Assembly (NCBI RefSeq): GCF_002776525.5
Contig: NC_045449.1
Coordinates: forward strand, 4,021,499-4,085,498
Length of the DNA stretch: 64,000 bases
Direction: 5' to 3'
Source of the DNA: Piliocolobus tephrosceles
Lineage: Eukaryota > Chordata > Mammalia > Primates > Cercopithecidae
Shown: positions 1 to 11,665 of the stretch, piece after piece
Layout: every line of letters starts with the position of its first letter
Numbering within the stretch: the first letter of the stretch is position 1
Notes under the pieces: generated by a model
Seen by the model: the letters and a program-made list of their open reading frames with translations, nothing else
Database searches by the model: none
What the model was told of the DNA's origin: nothing
Translations under genes and position numbers: made by a program

Positions 1-207
1 GTGAAACCCCGTCTCTACCAAAAAAAATACAAAAAGCTAGCTGGGCGAGGTGGCGGGCGCCTGTAGTCCCAGCTACTCGGGAGGCTGAGGCAGGAGAATG
101 GCGTAAACCCGGGAGGCGGAGCTTGCAGTGAGCTGAGATCCGGCCACTGCACTCCAGCCCGGGCAACAGAGCGAGACTCCGTCTCAAAAAAAAAAAAAAA
201 AAAAAAA
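1..207 (+). mobile_element. AluY (Old World monkey type), cut by window edge
   Basis: The right two thirds of an Alu with a poly-A tail. It carries GCGTAAACCCGGG and GATCCGGCCACTGC, the form shared by the youngest Alus in this window. Confidence 0.93.
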
Positions 208-1167
208 TGAGAGAAAAAAAAGAAAAAGAAAAAAAAACAGGTCTTGCTTTTTGTTAGATATACTTGTGTGTGTATGCATGCATACATATATATATAGAAT
301 ACCTGCACACACTACATACATGAAGAGCATGAAGAGGCAGATACATTTTTCTGTGTTTGTCTCTCAAGAGATTGGAAGGATATAGACTAAAATATCAACG
401 CAGGTGGAATTTATAACTAATTTTTCCTTTAGCTTAATTTTACTTTTAGCTTTATTTTTATTTAAAGAACACGCATTACTTGTGCAATCTTTTTAAGTTA
501 AAATAAAGACTGTACAGCAACTTGGGGAAATGCTTGGGATGAGAATCACGGTATAAAATATATAAACTATTATTTCAACCAGAGTTAACTCTTGATTAGT
601 CAGAAGAAGAAGAGTGACAGTCAGAGGAATACTTAAAATCATGGTCAACACAAGTAATTCTCACGTTGTGGTCCTGGGCTAGGAGACTCAGCCTCATCTG
701 AGAACTGATTAGAAATCTGACTCTCAGTCCTACCCCAGACCTGCTGAATGAGAAACCACAGATGCGGCTCAGCATGTGTTCTAACAAGTCCTCCACGTGA
801 TTCTGATGCTAACTAAGGTTTCAGAAACCGTACTCGATTCTTGATTACCTAGGAAAGGTGCAACAAGGACCAGGAATGCCTTATTAACTTCGTAATTAGG
901 AGATGGCTCATTAGCTCTGATTAATCTCCCTTCCAACTAGAGTGCAGAGGAGGAGTTTGAAGGGGGCAATGTCAAGTGAGTGGACCTGAAGACCCCGACT
1001 TACCTGCAACCAGGTTAATTCACCATCATCTCCTAAAACAACCAGATATTAAAAGTAAAAAAAAAGAAAAAAAAAAAGAAATAGTGAAATACACTAAAAT
1101 GAGAATATTGTAGTCACTATGTTAAGGTTTTTCTTTTTTCTCTCACTGAATAATGTAGTAATAGCAC
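208..1167. other. ANKFY1 intron 3, mostly unique, with a MER5-like relic
   Basis: No exon seen. About 600-835 resembles an old MER5-type hAT relic in reverse orientation (TTCTCACGTTGTGGTCC, then a typical ATTCTGATGCTAACTAAGG-like arm). The rest is A/T-rich, with an A-rich run near 1,057-1,080. Confidence 0.5.
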
Positions 1168-1474
1168 CTTTTTTTTTTTTTTTCCTTTGAGACAGAGTTT
1201 CGCTCTTGTCGCCCAGGCTGGAGTGCAATGGCACGACCTGGGCTCACTGCAACCTCTGCCTCCCGGGTTCAAGAGATTCTCCTGCCTCAAACTACCGACG
1301 CAGCTGGGATTACATGCGCCGGCCGCCATGCCCAGCTAATTTTTTTGTATTTTTAGTAGAGATGGGGTTTCACCATGTTAGCCAGACTGGTCTTGAACTC
1401 CTGACCTCAGGTGATCCACCTGCCTCGGCCTCCCCAAGTGCTAGGATTACAGGCATGAGCCACCATGCCCGGCC
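1168..1474 (-). mobile_element. AluS-like element
   Basis: Full-length antisense Alu starting with a T-run and ending in GCCCGGCC. It is flanked by the target duplication AGTAATAGCAC (1,157-1,167 and 1,475-1,485). Confidence 0.95.
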
Positions 1475-2479
1475 AGTAATAGCACTTTTAAAATGTTTTA
1501 AAAGAGAAAACATTTTAACATCAGACAGAAAGCTAATTAGATTTATTTAAACAACTAACTTAGGAGGTACTTCAGCTAAGCTGTCTAAGGTCTCCATCGC
1601 AGATCTTGGAAGTAGGCTGAATTTCTAAGCAGGCTTTGTAAATTGGGTTCAATACCTCAGTAATCATCTTACCGAAAAAAAAAAAAAAGTAGGCCATGTG
1701 ATTTGTCCAGAGCAACAAAAAATGCCAAAACACATCCTACTACTCTCACACGGCCTGATCTTGAAGATGGCTCGTTCCTAACTGCTGAGAGAATCCCCAG
1801 TACCACCGCCCTCAAACACCTTCCCTGCAGTAGCAGTTTCTTCAATAGTATTTAAAAATTTGCCTGGTTAAACTTGACCTGTACAAGTAATAAACCAAAA
1901 CCTAGATTATTTTAAAAAAAATGATTTTAACTACTTTCAGTAGGGATTTCTTGGGAGGGCTTGATATTTCAAACAAAATGAGGTTCAAGTGATTTACGAG
2001 CTTTCCCACTCCTGCTGTGACTCTTCCCCTCATCTACAAAATACATTGAGGATAAATTCACTCTGTGACTCAGATGAAGCAGCCAGTGGTGTAAGGGTAG
2101 GCAGAGAACAATGAACAGGAAGGACGGTGTGTGCTGCAACTGTGTATTTTTGGGTAAATCATCCAGCCTGTCTGCTTCCAATCTACTTAAGCAAGTGGCT
2201 GTAAAAGTGAGATGACTGCATACAACAGGAGTTCTCTCTAAAAGGAGTAGACTCAGAAGAGAAAGCAGCTGGCCCCCGAGGCCTGCGTGATGGAGGTAAT
2301 CATCCCCTCAGAAGGCCTGGCACACAAGCCAGAAAAATCTCTGACTTAAAGGATGAAAGGTAAAATAACACTCGGACTTCTGACTTTGTTTCACTGCAGT
2401 CCAGGATGCATGTACATACACTTTGGAGACCTTAGGATTTTCTAGGTGGCCTAGTTTTTTGTTTTGGTTTGAATTTTAT
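1475..2479. other. ANKFY1 intron 3, no feature recognised
   Basis: About 1 kb of intronic sequence in which I see no exon, pseudogene or clear repeat beyond short A-runs. A region near 2,040-2,180 is faintly MIR-like, too weak to call. Confidence 0.5.
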
Positions 2480-2796
2480 TTTATTTTATTTTTTTTATTT
2501 TTTATTTTTTTTGAGGCGGAGTCTCGCTCTGTCGCCCAGGCTGGAGTGCAGTGGCTGGATCTCAGCTCACTGCAAGCTCCGCCTCTCGGGTTCAGGCCAT
2601 TCTCCGGCCTCAGCCTCCCGAGTAGCTGGGACTACAGGCGCCCGCCACCTCGCCCGGCGAGTTTTTTTTGTATTTTTAGTAGAGACGGGGTTTCACTGTG
2701 TTAGCCAGGATGGTTTCGATCTCCTGACCTCGTGATCCGCCCATCTCGGCCTCCCAAAGTGCTTGGGATTACAGGCTTGAGCCACTGCGCCCGGCC
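2480..2796 (-). mobile_element. AluY (Old World monkey type)
   Basis: Full-length antisense AluY ending GGCTTGAGCCACTGCGCCCGGCC in sense of the plus strand (read in parts). Perfect target duplication TTGGTTTGAATTTTA at 2,464-2,478 and 2,799-2,813, and an expanded T/A-rich tail. Confidence 0.95.
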
Positions 2797-2904
2797 GCTT
2801 GGTTTGAATTTTAAATAAATGTTTTGCAAGACATCTGAAAAGGATGGGAACAAACCGATCTGTATGCAGTTAACCTTTAAATGAAACATACTGAGTAAAC
2901 TGAC

Positions 2905-3205
2905 TTTGTTTTTTACTTAATTCATTTAGGGACAGAGCCACTGTTGCCCGGGCTGGAGTACAATGGTGCAATCATAGCTCACTATAGCCTCAACCTCCCA
3001 GGCTCAATCGATTCTCCCACCTGAGCCTGCCGAGTAAATCGGACTATAGACACATACCACTGTGCCTGGCTAATTTTTGCATTTTTAGTAGAGACAGAGT
3101 TTCGTCATGTTGCCCAGGCTGGTCTTGAACTCTTGGCCTTAAGCAATCCTCCTGCCTTGGCCTCCCAAAGTGCTGGGATCACAGGCATAAACCACAGCAC
3201 CTGGC
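2905..3205 (-). mobile_element. AluJ-like element
   Basis: Diverged antisense dimeric Alu, with GTTGCCCGGGCTGG at the start and CCACAGCACCTGGC at the end. Confidence 0.9.
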
Positions 3206-3315
3206 TGACTTTGTTTTTATAATCTTCTATTTTTAATCTGTGAAAAGCTGAGAAAGGTGTTTTGAATCTCCTATTATGACTCTGGTTTAATTAAATTCTC
3301 TGAGTTTCCAACTGT

Positions 3316-3615
3316 TTTTTCTTTTCTTTTTATTTGGGTCAGAGTCTCACTCTGTTACCCAGGCTGGAGTGCAGTGGCGCATTCTTGGCTCACTGCAACC
3401 TCCACATCCCAATTCAAGCGATTCTCCTGCCTCAGACTCCCAAGTAGCTGAGACTACAGGAGTGTGTCACCACACCCAGCTAATTTTTGTATGTTTGCAG
3501 AGATGAGGTTTTGCCATGTTAGCAAGGCTGGTCTCAAACTCCTCACCTTAGGTGGTCGGCCCACTGTGGCCTCCCAAAGTGCTGGGATTACAGGTGTGAG
3601 CCACCATGCTCAGCC
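3316..3615 (-). mobile_element. AluS/J-like element
   Basis: Full-length antisense Alu lying directly before the RYK retrocopy. It ends in GTGAGCCACCATGCTCAGCC. Confidence 0.92.
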
Positions 3616-3667
3616 CTACTTTTTTTTTTAATCTACTTCACATAAAAGTCTTTGCTTCCTCTACTCC

Positions 3668-5489
3668 AGACGATGCCACCGAGGCGGAGGCAGCGGCGGC
3701 GGCGGCGCACTCTGTAGGACTGAAGCCGCTACTGGCTGCCACGGGCCAGCGGCTTGATGATTTGGGCAGCCGCCCCCGGCTCGCAGCCGGGGGTGGCCAT
3801 GCGCGAGGCGGGGCGGCGCAGCCGCCTGGCCGGGCTGGGGCCGCCTCCCTCCCGGAGGCCCCGCGGTCCCTGGAGCTGCAGCTGACGGCCGCGGGGCCCA
3901 GCGTGAGCCTCTACCTGAGTGAGGACGAGGTGCGCCGGCTGACCGGTCTTGATGCAGAACTTTATTATGTGAGAAATGACCTTACTAGTCATTACGCTCT
4001 ATCCTTTAATCTGTTAGTACCCAGTAAGACAAACGTCCTGCACTTCACCTGGCATGCGAAGTCCAAGGCTGAATATAAGCTGGGATTCCAAGCGGACAAT
4101 GTGTTGGCAATGGACATGCCCCAGGTCAACATTTCCGTTCCCGGGGAAGTTCCACGCATTTTATCAGTGTTTTGGGTAGAGCTTTCCTGTACTGGCAAAG
4201 TAGATTCTGAAGTTATGATACTAATGCAACTCAACTTGACTAAATTCTTCAAAGAATTTTACCATCTTAAGTTTTAAACCAAGGAAAATGTGCACCAAAA
4301 ATGGTCCTGTACATGCAGTTACAACCACTTCTACACGTGTGTTTTATATTAGGGTAGGGGTTTGTTGTGCAGTAATATTTCTCGTAGCAATAATATTAGC
4401 TGTTTTGCACCTTCATAGTATGAAAAGGGTTGAACTGGGTAACAGCATTAATGCCAGCAGTAGTTTCCAAGGGCTGTCTCAGCCATCCACCCAGACGACC
4501 CAGTATCTGAGGGCTGACACACCCAACAACGCGACTCCTATCACCAGCTCCACAGGTTATCCTACCTTGCGGACAGAGAAGAACGACTTGAGAAGTGTCA
4601 CTCTTTTGGAGGCCAAAGCCAAGGTGAAGGATATAGCAATATCCAGGGAGAGAGGGGATAGCTCTAAAAGATGTACTCCAAGAAGGTACTTTTGGGCCTA
4701 TTTTCCATGGGATTTTAATAGATGGAAAAGATCCAAATAAAGAAAAACAAGCATTTCTCACAGCAGTTAAAGATCAAGCTTCTGAAATTCAGGTGACAGT
4801 GATGCTCACTGAAAGTGATAAGCTGAGAGGTCTTCATCACAGGAATCTTCTTCCTATTACTCATGTGTGTATAGGAAAAGGAGAAAAGCCCATGGTGATA
4901 CTGCCTTACATGAATTGGGGGAATCTTAACTTGTTTTTACGCTGGTGCAAGTTAGTAGAGGCCAATAAGCCACAGGCAATTTCTCAAGAAGACCTGGTAC
5001 ACATGGCTATTCAGATTGCCTGTGGAAAGAGCTGCCTGGCCAGAAGAGAAGTCATCCACAAAGACCTGGCTGCTAGGAACTGTGTCACTGATGACACACT
5101 TCAAGTTAAGATCACAGACAATGCCCTCTCCAGAGACTGGTTCTCCATGGACTATCACTGTTTCGGGCGACAATGAAAACAGGCCAGTTCGTTGGATGGC
5201 TCTTGAAAGTCAGGTTAATAATGAGCTGTCTAGCACTAGTGATGTGTGGGCCTTTGCAGTGATGCTGTGGGAACTCATGACTCTGGGCCAGATGGCCTAC
5301 GTGGACACTGACCCCTTCAAGATGGCCGCATACCTGAAAGATGGTTACCGAATAACCCAGCCAATCAACTGTCCTGACGAACCATTGGCTGTGATGGCCT
5401 GTTGCTGGGCCTTAGATCTGGGGGACAGGCCCAAGTTTCAGCAGCTGGTACAGTGTCTCACAGAGTTTCATGCCGCCCGGGGGGCCTAG
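3668..5489 (+). pseudogene. RYKP1: RYK processed pseudogene (coding part)
   Basis: An intronless, decayed copy of RYK, a Wnt-binding receptor with a catalytically atypical tyrosine-kinase domain. Blocks appear in RYK order: GC-rich 5' end (3,668-3,870), WIF domain (about 3,870-4,232, with VSLYLSEDEVRRL and LHFTWHAKSK), transmembrane and juxtamembrane part (about 4,306-4,668, with SVTLLEAKAKVKDIAI), kinase N lobe and catalytic loop (about 4,705-5,165, with VIHKDLAARN and the RYK-type DNA motif in place of DFG), and C lobe (5,165-5,486). Damage: most of the signal-peptide region is missing or scrambled; a frameshift plus loss of roughly 20 codons occurs near 4,235-4,305; there are frameshifts near 4,665-4,700 and 5,165; and a TAG replaces the Tyr codon three codons from the end. 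The lysine of the VAIK-like motif is also changed (AFVK to AFLT). It lies antisense in ANKFY1 intron 3. The symbol RYKP1 is inferred from its known position on 17p. Confidence 0.93.
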
Positions 5490-5852
5490 GTCTGACTCTT
5501 CTCTCGCACCCACAGCATCAGGAGGAAGCTGCCTGTTGGGGCTCACTTGAGGCCTGTCATGGCTGCTTCGTATCTAACACAACGCCAACAGCAGTACGTT
5601 TGTCTTCCAGAACACTGTGCCTTAGGAATGCTGTAGAATCTGAGCTTTTTACGACAGACTTAATAATGTGGCATATTTTCTAGATATCACTTTTATTAGG
5701 TTGAAGTGAAAGGGTTTTTGTGAATTTTTTGGCCAAAATTTTTTAAAACATAGTTACCTTGGACTAGGGGTACACTGTTACAAAATAAATAAACAGTTTT
5801 TTAAATTGTTCAGACACAGATATTTGGAATTAGCTATCTTAGTGCCAACTGC

Positions 5853-5883
<31 letters not shown>

Positions 5884-6655
5884 ATCAAGGTGATGTGACT
5901 CACCTTTAAAGTTTTTTTAATGTTATTTTTTATCACTACACTTGAAATGGCTTGTCTTCGAGATACAATACTTTTCTTAGGAAAGGAAAAGCAGCATAAA
6001 AAAGATACCTGGTTTGCCTTATACAAGAAAAGGCAGTATGAGAGGAAGAAAACTTAAAGAAAAGCTAGAGGAAAAAAAATTTTTTTAAATACTTACTAGA
6101 AACAAACTGCCCTTGCATGGAAAACTGTTTACTTTTTTAGTGAAAAGGAATTCTGCTTTTGTATTTTTGGGAAAGCAGGAACTGAGTTCATTGCATCTTT
6201 AATTTGGCAGAAACTAGCTTTTCTGTGAACCAGAAGTGGTATGGGGCAGATCTGTAGTAAACAAAGGTGATTTTATTTATTTTTACTCTCTGGAAAAGGA
6301 GATAATACAATTCCAGAAAGTGGACTCATATTTCTAAGGTTAAGATTCCCTTTTATTGGACCTAGAATAGTGCTATGCACAGAGTGGGTGCTTGACTTGT
6401 CATTTTTTTTTTTTAAATTAAAGTAAACTGGTAAATTTTGTACTTATCTTCAAGGCTGGCTTAAGTATAAAATTGTTTTTTAAAACACTTGAAAAGTTAA
6501 AGGATTTGTTTTATACTTTTAAAAAAGGTTTTGCTTCATAAAATTAAAAAATCTTGGTAGACTGTATTATTTGTATCAATAAATAGCATCTTTAGTCAGT
6601 TTAAGGATGTATCCTTAAATATAACCTCCTGGAAATAAAATTAAACCTCAAACCA
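5490..6655 (+). pseudogene. RYKP1: Probable 3' UTR of the RYK retrocopy
   Basis: A/T-rich, Alu-free sequence directly after the RYK stop, of roughly the length expected of a RYK 3' UTR. It ends near an AATAAA at about 6,636, and another AATAAATAAA lies near 5,784. A 25-base T-run sits near 5,852-5,878. No clean poly-A tail or target duplication could be found, so the right edge is an estimate. An intron sequence unrelated to RYK from 5,800 onward is possible. Confidence 0.6.
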
Positions 6656-6894
6656 TATTTCTAAATAATCTCTGGGTCAAAATGAAATAAAAGGACAGAG
6701 GTTCTAGTTCTGTTATGGCAGTGGAACAACCCATCCCATTTTAACTGATGATAGCTAAAAACTCTGGACAGAGTACAACGACCTAAAGATTTGGAAAAGT
6801 CAACAAAAGCAGGTGAACTGAGAGGAAGGCGAAACTTGAAGCAGCAACTGCACTGGATGAGTTTCCCTGTTTTGTTTCTCTCGTACGGCTTTGG

Positions 6895-6895
6895 G

Positions 6896-6923
<28 letters not shown>
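6895..6923. repeat. (GT)n microsatellite
   Basis: An uninterrupted GT dinucleotide run abutting the T-rich end of the next Alu; likely grown from the Alu tail. Confidence 0.95.
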
Positions 6924-6927
<4 letters not shown>

Positions 6928-7218
6928 TTTGAGACAGGGTCTCACTCTTGTCCTGTCACCCAAGCTGGAGTGCAGTGGGCTGATCTCAGTTCACTGCAGC
7001 CTCTGCCTTGCAGGCTCAAGTGATCCTCTGCCTCAGCCTTCTAAGTAACTGGAACCACGGGTGCGTGCCACCACACCTGGTTAATTTTTTTGCATGTTTG
7101 GAAGAGATGGGGTTTTGCCATGTTGCCCAGGCTGGTCTCAAACTCCTCAGCTCAAGGGATCCGCTTGCCTCAGCCTCCCAAAGTGTGGGATTACAGCCGT
7201 GAGCCACTACACTTGGCA
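6924..7218 (-). mobile_element. AluS/J-like element
   Basis: Antisense Alu from GAGACAGGGTCTC to GAGCCACTACACTTGGC, diverged by several small changes. Confidence 0.9.
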
Positions 7219-7399
7219 AAAATTATTTTAAAATGATAAAAGCAATAATTCATTAGGAAGTCATAATTATAAATGTAAATGTACATAATAGAGGCTAAAA
7301 AATATATGCAGAAAAACTGACAAAAATTAAAAGGAGAACTAGACAATTCTAAAATTATAGAAGATATTAACGCTCTCCTTTAAGGAATTGATAGAACTA

Positions 7400-7577
7400 G
7401 GCTATGCATAGTGGATATTGCCTGTAAATCCAGAGCTTTGGGAGGCCGAGGTGGGAAGATAATTTGAGGCTAAGAGTTCGAGACCAGCCAGGGCAACACA
7501 GTGAGACCCTGTCTCTACAAAAAAATTTCTTTTACATTAGCCGAGTGTGGTGGCATGCACTTATAGTCCCAGCTACT
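7400..7577 (+). mobile_element. AluJ fragment
   Basis: Left arm and start of the right arm of an old sense Alu. It breaks off after CCCAGCTAC and runs into L1-like sequence. Confidence 0.85.
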
Positions 7578-8960
7578 ATAAAATTCATAGGACGCAGCTA
7601 GAGAAGTGCTTAGAAGGAAATTCAAAGCTTTAAGTACTTGTATTAGAAAAGAAGATCTAAAGTAAATTATCTCAGGTTCCACAACTTTGAGAAACTAGGG
7701 AGAAAAAAGGAGAATGGGAGAGCAAAGTAATCCAAAGAAAGAAAAAAAGGATAGAAATCAATAAAATATAGCTGGGCACGGTGGCGCATGCCTGCAATCC
7801 CAGCTACTCAGGAGGCTGAGGCTTGAGAGTTGCTTGAACCCAGAAGGCAGAGGTTGCAGTGAGCTGAGATCTCGCCACTGCACTCCAGCTTGGGCGACAC
7901 AGCGACACTCTGTCTCAAAAAAATAAAGAAATCAATAAAATAGAAAACAACCAATAGAGAAAATTAACAAAGCCAAAAGCTCATTCTTTGAGAAGATAAT
8001 AAAAATGCCAAACTTCTAATTAGACTGATCAAGAAAAAAAGAGTGAGAACATAAGTCACCAATACCCAAGAATGAAAAAGGAGTTACTGCTACAGACATT
8101 AAAAGGAGAAAACTGCAAATTCATACTAAAAAATTCAACAACTTAAATGAAATAGACAGATTTTTGAAAAACAAAACTTCCCAATCCTGACTCAGAAGAA
8201 ACAAATCTGAATAGTCCTATATCTAAATAGATTATATATTTAAAAAATCGTGTTCAAAAAGCTTCCCAGAAAGCAAATTCTGGACTTAGATTACTTCAAT
8301 GGTGAATTCTATCAAATAGTCAAGAAATAAACAATAACATCAATCTTAGAAAACATTTTCAGAAAACAGACAATGAAGGATCATATAAGGCCTATATAAC
8401 CCTAATAGTAAAATCTGATAGACATTAAAAAACAATTACATGCCAATATCCCTCAAGATTACTGTTGCAAATTTTTAAACAAACTATTAGCAAATAGGAT
8501 TCAACAACATATACAACAAAGGGTAATATATAATGACCAAATAGGCTTTACCCCAGGAATGCAATCTTAGTTTAACATTTGTAATTCATCAAAAATTATA
8601 TAATCATTTCTATAGATGTCAAAGAAAGTGGAAAAACTCAAAAACCAATTCAGGTTACTTATCTAGAAAACCAGGAATACTCAAATTGATAAAGCGTATC
8701 CAAGAAAAACCTACAACTAATCTATACAAAATGATAGAAGATCTCATTATATCTCCCTGAGATCAAGAACAAAGTTAAGGATGCTTGCTTTCAGACAAAT
8801 GACTTGTATCTAAATTATATACAGAACTGTTTGTTAATACTCAATACTCAAAACTCAATACAATGCCACATTTTGAAAAGGCCAAAGACGTGAATACTTT
8901 ATAAGAAAATATACAAATTGTCAATAACACACAAACAAGGCTCAGCATTATTCGTTATCA
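7578..8960 (+). mobile_element. Old L1 ORF2 remnant (reverse-transcriptase region), interrupted
   Basis: A/A-rich sense-strand L1 sequence with recognisable ORF2 landmarks. One is a stretch encoding an FTPGMQ-like reverse-transcriptase motif near 8,545-8,565; another is GGTGAATTCTATCAAA near 8,300. Many stops and indels show it is long dead. An Alu right arm is inserted at 7,770-7,928. The element continues as a 3'-UTR-like part after 9,320. Confidence 0.8.
7770..7928 (+). mobile_element. Alu right-arm insertion inside the L1 remnant
   Basis: A single Alu right monomer with the duplication GAAATCAATAAAATA on both sides. It is therefore a true insertion and not a deletion product of a full element at this site. 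Confidence 0.88.
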
Positions 8961-8966
8961 GGGGAA

Positions 8967-9008
8967 TGCAAACCTCCACCTGCCGGATTCAAGTGATTCT
9001 CCTGCCTC
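8967..9008 (-). mobile_element. Short Alu fragment
   Basis: About 40 bases of antisense Alu (AACCTCCACCTGCCGGATTC onward). It is interrupted by the AluY that follows. Confidence 0.75.
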
Positions 9009-9317
9009 AGCCTTTCTTTTTTTTTTTTTGAGACGGAGTCTCGGTCTGTCGCCCAGGCTGGAGTGCAGTGGCCGGATCTCAGCTCACTGCAAGCTCCACC
9101 TCCCAGGTTTACGCCTCCCAGGTCTCCTGCCTCAGCCTCCCGAGTAGCTGGGACTACAGGCGCCCGCCACCTCGCCCGGCTAGCTTTTTGTATTCTTTAG
9201 TAGAGATGGGGTTTCACCGTGTTAGCCAGGATGGTCTCGATCTCCTGACCTCGTGATCCGCCTGTCTCGGCCTCCCAAAGTGCTGGGATTACAGGCTTGA
9301 GCCACCGCGCCCAGCCG
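9009..9317 (-). mobile_element. AluY (Old World monkey type)
   Basis: Antisense AluY ending TTGAGCCACCGCGCCCAGCC. It contains a short internal repeat of ACGCCTCCCAGGTC where the usual ACGCCATTC stands. Confidence 0.92.
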
Positions 9318-9417
9318 GTAGTTTCTTAACATTAAATAGTCCCTCCTAGATATTTACTCAAGAGGTATAAAAACATGTCTACAGAAAGGCCTTACACAAC
9401 TGAACACAGGTAATTTT

Positions 9418-9691
9418 TTCTTTTCTTTTTTTTTTTGAGACGGAGTCTCACTCTGTCACCCAGGCTAGAGTGCAGTGGTGTGATCTTGGTTCACACCATT
9501 CTCCTGCCTCAGCCTCCCAAGTAGCTGGGACTACAGGCGCCCGCCACCTCGCCTGGCTAGCTTTTTGTATTCTTTGGTAGAGACGGGGTTTCACCGTGTT
9601 AGCCAGGATGGTCTCGATCTCCTGACCTCGTGAGCCGCCCGCCTCAGCCTCCCAAAATGCTGGGATTATAGGCGTGAGCCACCGCGCCTGG
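9418..9691 (-). mobile_element. AluY with internal deletion
   Basis: Antisense AluY lacking about 30 bases of the usual CACTGCAAGCTCCGCC segment. The duplication TGAACACAGGTAATTTT flanks it on both sides. Confidence 0.93.
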
Positions 9692-10073
9692 CTGAACACA
9701 GGTAATTTTCTTTCTAATAAAACCCAGAAAGAACACAAATGTCCATCAACAGGTAAATGAAAAAAAAAAAAAGTGTGGTATTTTCATACAATGGAACACT
9801 ATTCAACAATAACAAGGAATGAATAATTAAAACACAAAGCAACATACTAAGGTATGGGGTGAATCTCAAAATCTATACGCTAAAAGAAGTGAAAGAAGTC
9901 AGACAAAAGAGACTCTAAGCTCTATGATTCCATTTCTATAAAAGCCTAGAAACTGCAAACTAATCTATAATGACTGCAAGCAGATCAGCATTTAGCTGCA
10001 GAAGTGGATGGCAAAAGGGAAGAATTGCAAGGAGACATGCGGAAAGCTGTAAGGATGGAAATGTTTTTTGTTA

Positions 10074-10364
10074 GTTTTTTTCTTGAGACAGAGTCTCGCT
10101 CTGTCGTCCAGATGGGAGTGCAATGGCGTGATCTCAGCTCACTGCAACCTCTGCCTCCCAGGTTCAAGCAATCTCCTGCCTCAGCCTCCCAAGTAGCTGA
10201 GATTACAGGCATGTGCCACCATGGCCAGCTCATTTTTTGTATTTTTAGTAGAGACGGGGTTTCACCATGTTGGCCAGGCTGGCCTCGAACTCCTGACCTC
10301 AGGTGATCCACCCAATTCGGCCTCCCCAAGTGCTGGGATTACAGGCCTGAGCCACCACGCCCAG
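10074..10364 (-). mobile_element. AluS-like element
   Basis: Antisense Alu with the near-perfect flanking duplication AAGGAYGGAAATGTTT. Confidence 0.93.
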
Positions 10365-10504
10365 CAAGGACGGAAATGTTTATGTTGATTGCGGTGACGG
10401 CTTCACAGGTGTATTCATATGTCAAAACTTACCAAATTGCACACTTTTAATGTGGGCAGTTTACTGTACTTCCATTACACCTCAATTTGGAGGAAAAAGA
10501 AACC

Positions 10505-10640
10505 AAACTGAGAGGCAGCACAGCACTGTGGTTAATGGCATGAATTCTGCAGCCAAACTGCCTAGGGTTCAAATCCCAGCTCCAATCCTTGCTAACTGTG
10601 TGGAGTTGATATGTAATAAAGCACTCAAAACACCACCACC
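10505..10640 (+). mobile_element. MIR element
   Basis: Typical MIR core: AGCACTGTGGTTAATGGCA followed by GGTTCAAATCCCAGCTCC. This is an ancient tRNA-derived SINE. Confidence 0.82.
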
Positions 10641-10792
10641 ACATAGTAACTGCTATATAAAAACTTGCTATTATTACAATAGACTATTTAGAAATTGATC
10701 ACAATCAAAACTGTTACCTACCGAAATATTTGTGAGGTAACCAGATTCATACTATAAAAAAAAGTCGTAGTCTTAAACGTATTAGAAAATGA

Positions 10793-11094
10793 AGCCAGGC
10801 ACGGTGGTTCACATCTGTGATCCCAGCACTTTGGGAGGCCGAAGTGGGCGGATCACCTGAGGTCAGGAGTTGAAGACCAGCCTGGCCAACGTGGCAAAAC
10901 CCCAAAAATACAAAAATTAGCCAGAGGTGGTGGCCCGTGCCTGTAATCCCAGCTACTCAGGAGGCTGAAGCAGGAGAATCACTTGAGCCCAGGAGGCAGA
11001 GGTTGCAGTGAGCCGAGATCATGCCACTGCACTCTAGCCTGGGCGACAGAGTGAGGCTACTTCTCAAAAAAAAAAAAAAAGAAAGAAAGAAAAT
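10793..11094 (+). mobile_element. AluS-like element
   Basis: Sense Alu from GCCAGGCACGGTGG to an A-rich tail that has grown into GAAA repeats. Confidence 0.94.
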
Positions 11095-11399
11095 GAGATA
11101 AAAGATAGTTCAACTCAAAAAGAAAAAATAATTCAAAGGAATTTCAAAGAAAGACTTAATACAGATAAAAAGAAATTATTGAATTGACTACATATAAATA
11201 AAAATTAGAAGAACAATGAACCTATACCAAATCTGCAATAAGCCAACATAAACACAAACTTAACATAACCAAAGATTGGTGAGAAAAAACCAAAAGCAGT
11301 ATCAGGATTAAGTAAAGAATATAACCACAGATAAAATATATTATTTTGAGCTCTAAGAGAATCTTTGGGCATGGGACTCAGCTGCTGGCAGGAGGCCAC

Positions 11400-11665
11400 A
11401 AGGCTGTTTGAGTATCCTCATGACATGGCCGCTAATGTCCCCCGAAAGTGAGCAATCCAAAAGAGACAGCAAGGAGGAAGCCACAATGCCTTTGATGAAG
11501 CCATCTCTCAAGTGACATGCTGTCACTTCTACCACACTCCATTCACTAGAGGTGAATCAGCCTATACTGAAGAGGAGAATTGGAATCCACCTTTGAAGGG
11601 AGAAACAGCAAAGAATTTGTGAGCATATTCTTTTTTACTCTTTTTTGTGAGCATATTCTAAACTT
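11400..11665. mobile_element. Probable ancient LINE 3'-UTR or LTR remnant
   Basis: Segments such as GACATGCTGTCACTTCTACC and GCAAAGAATTTGTGAGCAT recur, from memory, in old mammalian repeats. The family could not be settled by eye. Confidence 0.45.

Larger units (their letters stand above)
9318..10500 (+). mobile_element. Old L1 3'-end remnant, interrupted by Alus
   Basis: Sequence typical of older L1M 3' ends: ATGTCCATCAACAGG, then ATGGAACACTATTCA, then GATTCCATTTCTATAAAA, and after the second Alu a final part with TCAAAACTTACCAAATTGCA. Together with 7,578-8,960 it suggests one mammalian-wide L1 broken by at least four Alu insertions. Confidence 0.8.

Noticed and set aside
1206..1550. Frames encoding SPRLECSGAISAHCNL-type peptides here and at dozens of other sites
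   Set aside because: These are translations of Alu elements, mostly antisense, and are not genes.
3606..4277. An open frame of 223 codons with a WIF domain, taken as a working gene
   Set aside because: It starts in the neighbouring Alu, lacks a proper RYK signal peptide, ends by a frameshift and is part of an intronless decayed copy.
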